This document shows, in pieces, positions 7,159-16,275 of a stretch of DNA of 64,000 nucleotides. Every line of letters starts with the position of its first letter. Position 1 is the stretch's first letter. The stretch is from assembly GCF_005503145.1 (NCBI RefSeq), contig NZ_SCNV01000043.1:1-64000 (forward strand), read 5' to 3'. The notes under the pieces were generated by a model that saw only the letters and a list, made by a program, of their open reading frames with translations, had not been told where the DNA came from and made no database searches. The stretch is from Burkholderia sp. 4M9327F10. GTDB taxonomy: Bacteria > Pseudomonadota > Gammaproteobacteria > Burkholderiales > Burkholderiaceae. A program made the translations under genes and the position numbers.

Positions 7159-8562
7159 ATGAGATCAGAGTCGAAAAGCCAGCACGTCGGGACGGTCACG
7201 CATCACGAGCTGAAGCAGACGCTCGGTACATGGCAGTTGTGGGGGATTGCAGTCGGGCTCGTTATTTCGGGCGAGTATTTCGGCTGGAGCTATGGTTGGG
7301 CGAGCGCGGGCACGCTTGGCTTCGTCTTCACGGCGCTGTTTATTGCCGCGATGTACACCACCTTCATCTTTAGTTTCACGGAACTCACCACCTCGATTCC
7401 GCAAGCGGGCGGCCCGTTTGCCTACGCGCGCCGCGCCTTCGGCCCGACGGGCGGCTATATCGCAGGCGCCGCGACGCTGGTTGAATTCGTGTTCGCACCG
7501 CCGGCCATTGCGCTGGCTATCGGCGCTTATTTGCATGTGCAGTTCCCCGGACTCGAACCGAAGCATGCTGCCATGGGCGCGTATCTGGTGTTTATGGCAC
7601 TGAATATTGTCGGCGTGCAGATTGCAGCGGCGTTCGAGCTGTTTGTCACGGTCCTTGCGATCTTCGAATTGCTGGTATTCATGGGTGTCGTGTCGCCCGG
7701 CTTCCAGTGGGCCAACTTCACGAAGGGCGGCTGGGCGGGCGCGGACACCTTCAGCATGGGCTCGTTCCACGGCATGTTCGCCGCGATTCCGTTCGCCATC
7801 TGGTTCTTCCTCGCTATTGAAGGCGTGGCGATGGCCGCCGAAGAAGCGAAAAACCCCAAGCGTTCCATTCCGATTGCCTACGTGACCGGCATCCTGACGC
7901 TCGTCGCGCTGGCGGTCGGTGTGATGGTGTTCGCGGGCGCCGCAGGCGACTGGACCAAGCTCTCGAATATCAACGACCCGCTGCCGCAAGCCATGAAATA
8001 CATTGTTGGCGAGCATAGCGGCTGGATGCATATGCTCGTGTGGCTCGGTCTGTTCGGACTGATCGCGTCGTTTCACGGCATCATCCTCGGTTATTCGCGC
8101 CAGATCTTTGCGCTGGCCCGTGCCGGTTATCTGCCGGAGTGGCTCTCCAAGGTGCATCCGCGCTTCAAGACCCCACACCGCGCGATTCTTGCCGGCGGCG
8201 TGATCGGCATTGCGGCGATCTACAGCGACGAGCTGATCCAGTTCGCCGGCCAGACGCTGACCGCGAACATCGTGACGATGTCGGTGTTTGGGGCTATCGT
8301 GATGTACATCATCAGCATGCTGGCGCTGTTCAAGCTGCGCCGCGCGGAGCCGAACATGGAGCGGCCGTTCCGCGCGCCGCTGTTCCCGTTCTTTCCGGCG
8401 TTCGCACTGGTGGCCGCGGTGATTTCGCTGGCGACAATGGTCTACTTCAACCTTCTGGTTGCCTTTATTTTCGCGATTTTTCTGGTGCTAGGATACGTTT
8501 ACTTCCTGCTGACGCGTCACCAGCGCGAAGTCGCGCCAGCGGACGCGCTGCTCGAAGAATGA
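7159..8562 (+). CDS. eat: Ethanolamine permease
   Basis: A 467-residue APC-superfamily inner-membrane transporter with about 12 membrane segments, close in length and pattern to ethanolamine permeases (LGTWQLWGIAVGLVISGEYFG at the first segment; EGVAMAAEEAKNPKRSIP in the middle loop). It imports ethanolamine, probably by proton symport. I chose the ATG at 7159 because an AGGGAG ribosome site precedes it and the hydrophobic core follows naturally. A start at 7069 would add a polar tail with no support. It lies 43 bases upstream of eutB in the same orientation, so eat-eutB-eutC is one operon for import and deamination. Confidence 0.93.
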   Translation: MRSESKSQHVGTVTHHELKQTLGTWQLWGIAVGLVISGEYFGWSYGWASAGTLGFVFTALFIAAMYTTFIFSFTELTTSIPQAGGPFAYARRAFGPTGGYIAGAATLVEFVFAPPAIALAIGAYLHVQFPGLEPKHAAMGAYLVFMALNIVGVQIAAAFELFVTVLAIFELLVFMGVVSPGFQWANFTKGGWAGADTFSMGSFHGMFAAIPFAIWFFLAIEGVAMAAEEAKNPKRSIPIAYVTGILTLVALAVGVMVFAGAAGDWTKLSNINDPLPQAMKYIVGEHSGWMHMLVWLGLFGLIASFHGIILGYSRQIFALARAGYLPEWLSKVHPRFKTPHRAILAGGVIGIAAIYSDELIQFAGQTLTANIVTMSVFGAIVMYIISMLALFKLRRAEPNMERPFRAPLFPFFPAFALVAAVISLATMVYFNLLVAFIFAIFLVLGYVYFLLTRHQREVAPADALLEE

Positions 8563-8605
8563 CGCATCAAGCCGCTGCGCGAGCAACGGCGACGGAGTAG
8601 TAGAG

Positions 8606-10000
8606 ATGAGCTATACGGAGATCATCGGCAGCCGGACCTACCGGTTTGCCGATCTGAAAACGCTGATGGCGAAGGCGAGTCCGTTACGCTCGGGCGACCA
8701 GCTCGCGGGTGTTGCAGCGGCGAGCGAGGAAGAGCGCGTGGCGGCCAAGATGGCGCTCGCGCAAGTGCCGCTGCGCACCTTTCTCAACGAGGCGTTGATT
8801 CCGTACGAGAGCGACGAGGTCACGCGCCTCGTGATCGACGATCATTCCCCTGCCGCTTTCGCCGAAATCAGTCATCTGACGGTGGGCGATTTTCGTAACT
8901 GGTTGCTCAGCAGCGAGACCGATGCCGCCGCGCTCACCCGTATTACCGCAGGACTGACGCCGGAGATGGTCGCCGCGGTTTCGAAGCTGATGCGCAACCA
9001 GGACCTGATCGCCGCGGCGCGCAAGCGTCCGGTGATCACACGTTTTCGCAACACGGTGGGCTTGCCTGGACATATGTCGGTGCGCCTGCAACCGAATCAT
9101 CCGACGGATGACGTCAAGGGCATTGCCGCCTCAATGTTAGACGGCCTGATGTACGGCTGCGGCGACGCGATGATCGGCATCAACCCCGCCACGGACAGCC
9201 TCGCTGCGATCACCACGCTGCTGCTGATGATCGACGACTTCCGGCAGCGCTATCAGGTGCCCACACAATCGTGCGTGCTGACTCACGTGACCAACACGAT
9301 CGCCGCGATCGGCAAGGGCGCGCCGGTGGACCTGGTGTTCCAGTCGATTGCCGGCACGGAGAAAGCGAATGCGGGCTTCGGCATTTCGCTCGCGCTGCTG
9401 CAGGAAGCGTATGAAGCCGCGTTGTCGCTGAATCGCGGCACGGTCGGCAACAACGTGATGTATTTCGAAACCGGGCAGGGCAGTGCGCTCTCGGCGAATG
9501 CGTATCATGGCGTCGACCAGCAGACCTGCGAAGTGCGCGCCTATGCGGTGGCGCGCAAATTCAATCCGTTCCTTGTCAATACGGTAGTCGGCTTTATCGG
9601 CCCGGAGTATCTCTACGACGGCAAGCAGATCACGCGCGCCGGTCTCGAAGATCACTTCTGCGGCAAGCTGCTCGGCGTGCCAATGGGTTGCGACATCTGC
9701 TATACGAATCACGCGGAAGCCGATCAGGACGATATGGACAACCTGTTGACGCTGCTAGGCGTCGCGGGCATCAACTTCATCATGGGCGTGCCGGGTGCGG
9801 ACGACGTGATGCTGAACTACCAGAGCACCTCGTTCCACGACGCCCTGTATGTGCGCGACGTGCTGGGCCTAAGACGCGCGCCCGAATTCGAGGAATGGCT
9901 GGAGTCGATGCAGATCACCGACACGCGCGGCATTCTGCTCAACGGCGTGACACAGCAGCCTCTGCTGGAAGGCGCGCGAGAGTGGATGGGCATCGCATGA
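8606..10000 (+). CDS. eutB: Ethanolamine ammonia-lyase, large subunit
   Basis: EutB (464 residues, the usual length) forms with EutC the adenosylcobalamin-dependent lyase that converts ethanolamine to acetaldehyde and ammonia. Family segments such as TRFRNTVGLPGHMSVRLQPN (about 145-165) and MGVPGADDVMLNYQSTSFHD (about 393-412) are intact. A GGAG site lies shortly before the ATG. Its stop overlaps the eutC start (ATGA), indicating translational coupling. No eut microcompartment shell genes, eutE, eutG or eutD occur nearby, so this is the soluble type of pathway found in many aerobic proteobacteria. Confidence 0.97.
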   Translation: MSYTEIIGSRTYRFADLKTLMAKASPLRSGDQLAGVAAASEEERVAAKMALAQVPLRTFLNEALIPYESDEVTRLVIDDHSPAAFAEISHLTVGDFRNWLLSSETDAAALTRITAGLTPEMVAAVSKLMRNQDLIAAARKRPVITRFRNTVGLPGHMSVRLQPNHPTDDVKGIAASMLDGLMYGCGDAMIGINPATDSLAAITTLLLMIDDFRQRYQVPTQSCVLTHVTNTIAAIGKGAPVDLVFQSIAGTEKANAGFGISLALLQEAYEAALSLNRGTVGNNVMYFETGQGSALSANAYHGVDQQTCEVRAYAVARKFNPFLVNTVVGFIGPEYLYDGKQITRAGLEDHFCGKLLGVPMGCDICYTNHAEADQDDMDNLLTLLGVAGINFIMGVPGADDVMLNYQSTSFHDALYVRDVLGLRRAPEFEEWLESMQITDTRGILLNGVTQQPLLEGAREWMGIA

Positions 10001-10791
10001 GCAAGGACTTCCTCGAGAAGAATCCATGGAGCGCGCTGCGGCAGTTCACCAATGCACGCATTGCCTTGGGTCGCGCCGGCAACAGTCTGCCGACCGCTCC
10101 GCTGCTCGCCTTCAAACTGTCGCATGCGCAAGCCCGGGACGCAGTGCATCACCCGCTGGATGTGGTGGCGCTGCACGAGCAGCTACGCGCCAACGGCTTC
10201 ACGACGCTCGATGTGCATAGCGCGGCGCCGGATCGTGAGCATTATTTGCGGCGCCCGGATCTGGGCCGGCGTTTGGCCGACGACAGCCGTGAAGCGCTCG
10301 AGCTGGAGCAGGCGGCCATCGAGCCGCCTGAAGTGGTGTTCGTGATCGCAGACGGATTATCGGCGTTTGCCGCCTCGAAGCAATCAATTCCGCTTTTGCA
10401 GGCGGTGTGCGCAAAACTCACGGATTGGAAAATCGGACCGGTCGTGGTGGCGCGGCAGGGACGGGTAGCGCTGGGCGATGAGATCGGCGAACTGCTGCGC
10501 GCGAAGCTCGTGGTCATGCTGATCGGCGAGCGTCCAGGGTTGAGCTCGCCGGATAGTCTCGGCATCTACCTGACGTATGAGCCTAAAGTAGGCTGTAGCG
10601 ATGCGCAGCGCAACTGCATTTCGAACGTGAGACCCGAGGGCCTGAGTTACGCGGCAGCGGCGCACAAGCTGCACTATCTGCTCACGCATGCACGCCGTCT
10701 CGGTCTGACCGGGGTGGGACTGAAAGACGATAGCGACGCGCTGCTTGAAGCGGCGCCGGAAACACCCGCCATCACCGCGCCGCCGAAATAG
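9997..10791 (+). CDS. eutC: Ethanolamine ammonia-lyase, small subunit
   Basis: EutC, 264 residues, supplies part of the cobalamin-binding site of the lyase. It carries the expected LTYEPKVGCSDAQRNCISNV region (about 195-215) followed by the YAAAAHKLHYLL helix. The ATG overlaps the eutB stop by one base in an ATGA arrangement, giving stoichiometric synthesis. It ends six bases before the convergent DUF779 gene, with no terminator visible between them. The eutC start in frame gives a normal N terminus (MSKDFLEKNPWSALRQFT). Confidence 0.96.
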   Translation: MSKDFLEKNPWSALRQFTNARIALGRAGNSLPTAPLLAFKLSHAQARDAVHHPLDVVALHEQLRANGFTTLDVHSAAPDREHYLRRPDLGRRLADDSREALELEQAAIEPPEVVFVIADGLSAFAASKQSIPLLQAVCAKLTDWKIGPVVVARQGRVALGDEIGELLRAKLVVMLIGERPGLSSPDSLGIYLTYEPKVGCSDAQRNCISNVRPEGLSYAAAAHKLHYLLTHARRLGLTGVGLKDDSDALLEAAPETPAITAPPK

Positions 10792-10797
10792 CCCCAT

Positions 10798-11190
10798 TCA
10801 CGCATCGGCCCGCTCAACCGGATGCGTTTCCAGCCAGGCATTCTCATCGTCCTCAAAGAGCCGCGAGCGTGTCAGAAACCGCAACCCCGTAGGCCGTTCC
10901 AGCGAAAACATCCCGCCATTGCCCGGCACCACATCAATGATCAATTGCGTGTGCTGCCAGTACTCGAATTGCGACTCGCTCATATAAAACGGCACACCCG
11001 CAATCGTGCCCAGTTTCACATCGGCCGAGCCGACCATGAAATCGCTCACCGGAAAACACATGGGCGCGCTGCCGTCGCAGCATCCTCCCGATTGATGAAA
11101 CAGCACCGGCCCATGCTCGGTCTGCAGCTTCCCGATCAACGCCGCCGCTGCAGGCGTCACGATCACGCGTTCCACTTCCTTGCCTGCCAT
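10798..11190 (-). CDS. DUF779 protein, aldehyde dehydrogenase partner
   Basis: A 130-residue protein of the DUF779 family, recognised by HQSGGCCDGSAPMC (about 32-45) with its cysteine cluster and by the later GGMFSLERPTGLRF segment. Family members sit almost always next to acetaldehyde/AcoD-type dehydrogenases, as here, but the function is unknown; a redox or metal role through the cysteines is a guess. It follows the dehydrogenase gene in the same orientation, so the two are co-transcribed. I prefer the ATG at 11190, with GGAG five bases upstream, over a GTG at 11196. Confidence 0.87.
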   Translation of the reverse strand: MAGKEVERVIVTPAAAALIGKLQTEHGPVLFHQSGGCCDGSAPMCFPVSDFMVGSADVKLGTIAGVPFYMSESQFEYWQHTQLIIDVVPGNGGMFSLERPTGLRFLTRSRLFEDDENAWLETHPVERADA

Positions 11191-11259
11191 AAACACTCCG
11201 CGCTGAAAAAGAGAGCGAGCCGTGCCACACGACCCGCTCGCAAGGAACGTCTGGATGGA

Positions 11260-12780
11260 TCAGAAGAAGCCGAGCGGCTTCTGGCTGTAGCTGACGAGCA
11301 GGTTCTTGGTCTGCTGATAGTGATCGAGCATCATCCTGTGATTCTCACGGCCAATGCCCGATTGCTTGTAGCCGCCGAACGCCGCGTGCGCCGGATACGC
11401 ATGATAGCAGTTGGTCCACACGCGACCCGCCTGAATGCCGCGTCCCATGCGATAGGCGCGCGTGCCGTCGCGCGTCCATACGCCGGCGCCGAGACCGTAC
11501 AGCGTGTCGTTGGCGATTTCCAGCGCTTCGTCTTCGTTCTTGAAGGTTGTCACCGACACGACCGGTCCGAAGATTTCTTCCTGGAAAATGCGCATCTTGT
11601 TGTGGCCGCGGAACACGGTCGGCTTGATGTAGTAGCCTTTGCTCAGCTCGCCCTCGAGCGTGTTGCGCTCGCCGCCGATCAGGCATTGCGCGCCTTCCTG
11701 CTTGCCGAGATCGATATACGAGAGAATCTTTTCGAGCTGTTCCTGCGAGGCCTGCGCGCCGATCATCGTCTTGCTGTCGAGCGGATGGCCTTGCGTAATG
11801 GCTTCGACGCGTTTCAGCGCGCGTTCCATGAAGCGGTCGTAGATCTTCTCGTCGACCAGCACGCGCGATGGGCAGGTGCAGACTTCACCCTGATTCAGCG
11901 CGAACATCGTAAAGCCTTCGAGCGCCTTGTCGAAATAGCTGTCGTCGTGATCCATCACGTCAGCAAAGAAGATGTTCGGGCTCTTGCCGCCCAGTTCCAG
12001 CGTCACCGGAATGATGTTCTGGCTCGCGTACTGCATGATCAGGCGGCCGGTGGTCGTTTCACCGGTAAAGGCGATCTTCGCAATGCGCTTGTTCGAGGCG
12101 AGCGGCTTGCCCGCTTCGAGACCGAAGCCGTTCACGACGTTGACCACGCCGGGGGGAAGCAGATCCTGAATCAGTTCGAGCAGCACGAGGATCGAGGCGG
12201 GCGTTTGCTCGGCCGGCTTCAGCACGACGCAGTTGCCGGCAGCGAGAGCCGGCGCGAGCTTCCATACCGCCATCAGAATCGGGAAGTTCCACGGAATGAT
12301 CTGTCCCACCACGCCGAGCGGTTCGTGGAAGTGATAGGCGATGGTGTCGTCGTCGATCTCGGAGATCGAACCTTCCTGGGCGCGCACGCAACCCGCGAAA
12401 TAGCGGAAATGATCGATTGCCAGCGGGATATCCGCCGCCATCGTTTCGCGTAGCGGCTTGCCGTTATCGATCGTCTCCGCGACGGCGATACGTTGCAGAT
12501 TCGCTTCCATGCGGTCCGCAATGCGGTTCAGGATATTGGCGCGCTCTGTCGTGGAGGTCTTGCCCCATGCGGCCTTGGCGCGATGCGCGGCATCGAGCGC
12601 GAGTTCGATATCGGCCTCGCGCGAACGCGGGATCGACGTGAACGGCTCACCTGTGATGGGCGAGACGTTGTCGAAATACTCGCCGCCAACCGGCTTCACC
12701 CATTCACCGCCGATAAAGTTCGCATACTGCTTTTTGTACGGGAATTCGGTGGTCAGAAACTGCATCTCTGCATGATTCAT
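11260..12780 (-). CDS. exaC: NAD-dependent acetaldehyde dehydrogenase (ExaC/AcoD type)
   Basis: A 506-residue class-3 aldehyde dehydrogenase, the size of ExaC/AcoD/AldB. Catalytic residues are in place: Glu262 in TLELGGKSP and Cys301 in NQGEVCTCPSR, with the IIPWNFP cofactor segment at about 161-167. It oxidises acetaldehyde to acetate, which makes it the natural next step after EutBC on the facing strand. A GAGGAG site precedes the ATG at 12780; a longer frame to 12990 would be unusual for the family. Upstream are a sigma54-like promoter and repeated TGTTCA elements, as is known for acetoin-responsive acoD in Cupriavidus. The symbol could equally be acoD. Confidence 0.92.
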   Translation of the reverse strand: MNHAEMQFLTTEFPYKKQYANFIGGEWVKPVGGEYFDNVSPITGEPFTSIPRSREADIELALDAAHRAKAAWGKTSTTERANILNRIADRMEANLQRIAVAETIDNGKPLRETMAADIPLAIDHFRYFAGCVRAQEGSISEIDDDTIAYHFHEPLGVVGQIIPWNFPILMAVWKLAPALAAGNCVVLKPAEQTPASILVLLELIQDLLPPGVVNVVNGFGLEAGKPLASNKRIAKIAFTGETTTGRLIMQYASQNIIPVTLELGGKSPNIFFADVMDHDDSYFDKALEGFTMFALNQGEVCTCPSRVLVDEKIYDRFMERALKRVEAITQGHPLDSKTMIGAQASQEQLEKILSYIDLGKQEGAQCLIGGERNTLEGELSKGYYIKPTVFRGHNKMRIFQEEIFGPVVSVTTFKNEDEALEIANDTLYGLGAGVWTRDGTRAYRMGRGIQAGRVWTNCYHAYPAHAAFGGYKQSGIGRENHRMMLDHYQQTKNLLVSYSQKPLGFF

Positions 12781-12849
12781 CTGTGTGCTCCTCACATGTT
12801 TGAATGGTGGGTATCCGGCGCGCTGTTCCGCTTGCCGCCCGTCGCATAC

Positions 12850-12864
12850 GCCAGAAGCGTGCCA
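12850..12864 (-). promoter_or_regulatory. Sigma54-like promoter of the aldehyde dehydrogenase
   Basis: On the minus strand the sequence TGGCACG-N4-TGGC matches the -24/-12 consensus TGGCACG-N4-TTGC except at one position. Both invariant elements (GG and GC) are present at correct spacing. It lies about 70 bases before the start codon at 12780. Confidence 0.62.
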
Positions 12865-12929
12865 ATGCGTGCCATGAATGAGCCGTGCTGGCCTGGTGGG
12901 CGCTAGAGGGGCCGTCCGCACGCCGGATC

Positions 12930-13000
12930 TGTTCAAGGTGTTCAGCGTTGCACGCGCCGATTCTGAACAGCGCGTGCACAGGCTGCTCAATAACTGAACA
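12930..13000. promoter_or_regulatory. TGTTCA/TGAACA repeat cluster, likely enhancer site
   Basis: Four copies of a TGTTCA(G) element occur within 71 bases: TGTTCA at 12930 and 12939, and the inverse CTGAACA at 12963 and 12994. An inner gcacgcgc/gcgcgtgc palindrome lies between the second and third copies. The distance upstream of the sigma54-like promoter fits the binding site of an enhancer-binding activator of the AcoR/AcxR kind. No such activator gene is in the window. Confidence 0.55.
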
Positions 13001-13107
13001 ATCGTTGCTCGGCCCGCGGCGAGCTACCCAACAAACGCGCGAGTAAACGGAAACGGGCAGCACGAGGCTGCCCGTCTTATGGCTGTGTAGAGTTGTCGTG
13101 TGGCTTG

Positions 13108-13425
13108 CTAACCCAGTGCCGTCACAGGCGTTCCGCACTGCTGGCAGAACCGCGCGCCAATAGGCACCTCGGAGCGGCAGGTGCCGCACGCGAGCGGAAC
13201 CAGCGCGGTACCGCACTGCTGACAGAAGTGGTCGCCGGGCGCACCGAACGCGCGGCACTTCGGACAGGCTGCGGTGATGGCGCTCGCCGGCAGCGGCTGG
13301 CTACTTCGGTACGGCGGCAAACTATTGCTTGAAGCATGGTGAGCACTGCCGCCGTGGTTGCTTCGTCCGCTTCTGTGATGACCGCCACCTTGATGGCCGC
13401 CCAGCATTTTTCCCCAGAATCCCAT
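13108..13425 (-). CDS. Small double zinc-ribbon protein
   Basis: A 105-residue protein with a Gly/His-rich N terminus and two zinc-ribbon units in the second half: CPKCRAFGAPGDHFCQQCG (about 55-73) and CGTCRSEVPIGARFCQQCG (about 80-98). These double zinc ribbons usually act as interaction modules or metal-binding adaptors; no enzyme domain is present. The ATG at 13425 is preceded by AGGAGA at good distance, so I reject the longer reading from 13458. It lies between the dehydrogenase and the zinc ATPase genes, but no functional link is demonstrated. Confidence 0.78.
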   Translation of the reverse strand: MGFWGKMLGGHQGGGHHRSGRSNHGGSAHHASSNSLPPYRSSQPLPASAITAACPKCRAFGAPGDHFCQQCGTALVPLACGTCRSEVPIGARFCQQCGTPVTALG

Positions 13426-13511
13426 GGCAATCTCCTTCGCCCAGTCTCGCTGAGCCATTCGCTACAGACCTGTAATCGACCCGATGCGCCACTCGATTCG
13501 CTACGCTACGC

Positions 13512-16247
13512 TTACTTGCGCAGGAGTCTCAGGCCATTGCCTACCACCAGCAGGCTGGCGCCTGCGTCGGCGAAGACGGCCATCCACATCGTGCCGTAGC
13601 CCATCAATGTGAGCGCCAGAAACACCGCCTTCACGCCCAGCGCCAGCGCAATGTTCTGCACGAGGACCGAGTGCGTCGCCTGCGAGAGCCGGATGAAGAG
13701 CGGAATCTTGCGCAGATCGTCGTCCATCAGGGCGACGTCCGCCGTTTCGATGGCGGTGTCGGTGCCCATCGCACCCATCGCGAAACCGATGTCGGCACGC
13801 GCGAGTGCTGGGGCATCGTTGATGCCATCGCCGACCATCCCGACCGTCGCGCCATTTGCCGCGAGTCCTTCGACCGCCTTGAGCTTGTCCTCCGGCAACT
13901 GGTCGCCGCGCGCCTGATCGATACCGACTTGCTGCGCGATCGCTTCGGCCGTGTGCGGGTTGTCGCCGGTCAGCATGGCGGTCTGCACGCCCAGCTTGTG
14001 CAGATCGGCAATCGCTGCACGGCTGCTGTCTTTCACCGTGTCGGCGACGGCGAAGAGGGCCAGCACGCGCTCGGCGTCCATCAGCATGACGACTGTCTTG
14101 CCCTGGCGTTCGAGCGCGTCGAGCCTGGCTTCGAGCGCCGCTGAGCAGCGGCCGAGTTCGTGCACGAGGCGGTGGTTGCCGAGCAGATACGACACGCCGT
14201 CGATGGTGCCGCTTACACCGCGTCCGAGAATCGCTTCGAAGCTCTCGACCTTCGATGTCGCGATGCCGTCGGCTTTGGCCGCGTTCGCAACGGCCTGCGA
14301 CACCGGATGGTCCGAGCGGCCCGCGAGGCTTGCGGCAAGGCTGCGGCAGCGAGCGAGGTCGAGATCCGCGCGCAGTTCGAAGTCCGTCTGCACCGGTTTG
14401 CCATGCGTGATCGTGCCGGTCTTGTCGAGCGCGAGCCACTTCAGCTTGCGCCCTTGTTCGAGGTACGCGCCACCCTTGATCAGAATGCCTTGGCGGGCGG
14501 CAGCGGCGAGGCCGCTGACGATCGTCACCGGCGTCGAGATTACCAGCGCACACGGGCAGGCGATCACCAGCATCACCAGCGCCTTGTAGACCCAGTCATG
14601 CCACACGCCACCGAACAGCAGCGGCGGGACTACTGCCACGGCCAACGCCACGGCGAATACGATCGGCGTGTAGACGCGGGCGAACTGGTCGACGAAGCGC
14701 TGCGTCGGCGCCTTCGAACCTTGGGCTTCCTCGACGGCGTGGATGATGCGCGCGAGCGTGGTGTTGCTGGCGGCGGCTGTCACGCGATAGTCGAACGAAC
14801 CGGCCTGGTTGATGGTGCCGGCGAACACGGCGTCGCCCTCGGTCTTGTCGACCGGCAGGCTTTCGCCGGTGATCGGCGCCTGGTTCACGCTCGAACGGCC
14901 GCTGACGATCTCTCCGTCCAGCCCGATACGCTCACCCGGTTTCACGCGCACGATATTGCCCGGCGTGACCGATTTGATATCGACGGCGCGCCAGTTGCCG
15001 TCGGGTTGCTTGACCGTGGCCTGTTCAGGCGTCAGTTGCATCAGGCCTTTGATCGCATTGCGGGCGCGGTCGAGCGACTTGGCTTCGATCAGTTCGGCGA
15101 TCGTGAACAGGACCATCACCATTGCCGCTTCCGGCCATTGACGCAGGACCAGTGCACCAGTGACGGCGATGCTCATCAATGCGTTGATGTTGAGATTGCC
15201 GTTGCGGATGGCGAGCCAGCCTTTCTTGTAGGTGGTCAGGCCGCAGGAGAGCACCGCGACGATTGCCAGCGCCGCCGCGAGCCACGTGGGTGCGCCGAGC
15301 CAGCTAGCCGCTTCCGAGCCTACGGCTGCCGCGCCGGCGAGCGCCAGCGGCCACCAAGGCTTGGGCGGCGCAGCGGGGGCGCTTTCCAGCGGGGCGGCGG
15401 CGTCCGCCAGTTGCGGATCGAAATCGAGCGAGCGCAGGCTTGCCAGGATCGAACCCAGCGCCTCCGGGGTGTGCACGACGGTGAGCACGCGCTGCATCAG
15501 GTTGAAGTCGAGGCTGCGCACGTATGGCATGCGGCCGAGCTTCTTGCGGATCAGCGCCTCTTCGGTCGGGCAATCCATCTGCATGATGCGGATGGAGGTG
15601 CGCACGTTGTCGCCGATCACTTCGGGACCGGAGAGCTTGGCCAGGACGGCGGGGGCGGCGGAGCAGCAGGAGTCGGCGTGGTTGTGGGCGTGATCGTGGC
15701 TGTGGCCGTCATGGCCGGCGTGTGCGTGATCGTGCTTGTGACCGTCAGCATGCCGGTGGTCGTGGTCGCAGCTGCTGGCGTGCTTATGCTCGTGATCGTG
15801 ATCGTGTTCGTGTTCGTGAGCGTGGCCCTCGGCGTGTGCGTGAGCGTGCTTATGGCCGTCAGAGTGGCCGTGCGCATGGCCGCAGCCACCGGCGTGGTGA
15901 TGCTCGTGAGCGTCCGCATGGCCGTGGGCGTGATCGTGCGTATGCCCTTCAGCTTCGCCGTGCGCATGCCCGCATCCGGCCCCTTTACCGTCTGCCCCGT
16001 CGTGATCATGGGAATGCGCGTGCTCATCCCCCTCCACAACGGCGACATCCGCCTCATGATCGTGCCCGCAATTCCCGCCGCCGTGCGCATGGTCATGGTG
16101 TTCCCCAGGCGCGTGAGCATGCGGCTGATGACCGGCATGACCATCTTCATGGTCATCGGTTTCCTTCAGAACCCGCTCTGGGTGGGCGTGAGCGCACGAT
16201 TTACCGTGCTCGTGACGGTGCGTTTCGGCGTGGCTGGCGTTAGGCAT
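13512..16247 (-). CDS. zntA: Zn/Cd/Pb-exporting P1B-type ATPase with long His-rich N terminus
   Basis: A 911-residue heavy-metal ATPase that would pump Zn(II), Cd(II) or Pb(II) out of the cytoplasm. After a roughly 210-residue N terminus packed with HxH/HDH repeats comes one HMA-like domain with the MDCPTEE metal site. The P-type core follows, with the transmembrane CPC motif (ACPCALVIS), the phosphorylated Asp in DKTGTI, the SDHP histidine-proline motif and GDGINDAPALA. Typical ZntA proteins are about 730-800 residues, and the extra length is the His-rich region. I chose the ATG at 16247 because upstream in-frame codons overlap the promoter. It is divergent from a MerR-type gene and controlled by the 19-bp-spacer promoter between them. 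Exact metal preference cannot be decided by eye; cadA or pbrA are alternative names. Confidence 0.93.
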   Translation of the reverse strand: MPNASHAETHRHEHGKSCAHAHPERVLKETDDHEDGHAGHQPHAHAPGEHHDHAHGGGNCGHDHEADVAVVEGDEHAHSHDHDGADGKGAGCGHAHGEAEGHTHDHAHGHADAHEHHHAGGCGHAHGHSDGHKHAHAHAEGHAHEHEHDHDHEHKHASSCDHDHRHADGHKHDHAHAGHDGHSHDHAHNHADSCCSAAPAVLAKLSGPEVIGDNVRTSIRIMQMDCPTEEALIRKKLGRMPYVRSLDFNLMQRVLTVVHTPEALGSILASLRSLDFDPQLADAAAPLESAPAAPPKPWWPLALAGAAAVGSEAASWLGAPTWLAAALAIVAVLSCGLTTYKKGWLAIRNGNLNINALMSIAVTGALVLRQWPEAAMVMVLFTIAELIEAKSLDRARNAIKGLMQLTPEQATVKQPDGNWRAVDIKSVTPGNIVRVKPGERIGLDGEIVSGRSSVNQAPITGESLPVDKTEGDAVFAGTINQAGSFDYRVTAAASNTTLARIIHAVEEAQGSKAPTQRFVDQFARVYTPIVFAVALAVAVVPPLLFGGVWHDWVYKALVMLVIACPCALVISTPVTIVSGLAAAARQGILIKGGAYLEQGRKLKWLALDKTGTITHGKPVQTDFELRADLDLARCRSLAASLAGRSDHPVSQAVANAAKADGIATSKVESFEAILGRGVSGTIDGVSYLLGNHRLVHELGRCSAALEARLDALERQGKTVVMLMDAERVLALFAVADTVKDSSRAAIADLHKLGVQTAMLTGDNPHTAEAIAQQVGIDQARGDQLPEDKLKAVEGLAANGATVGMVGDGINDAPALARADIGFAMGAMGTDTAIETADVALMDDDLRKIPLFIRLSQATHSVLVQNIALALGVKAVFLALTLMGYGTMWMAVFADAGASLLVVGNGLRLLRK

Positions 16248-16275
16248 GGTGGCTTCCTGGCTAGATTTGTGGTCT

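Noticed and set aside
15610..16200. Possible tandem DNA repeat or CRISPR-like array
   Set aside because: The periodicity comes from His/Asp/Ala/Gly codons of one protein; there are no identical repeats with unique spacers.
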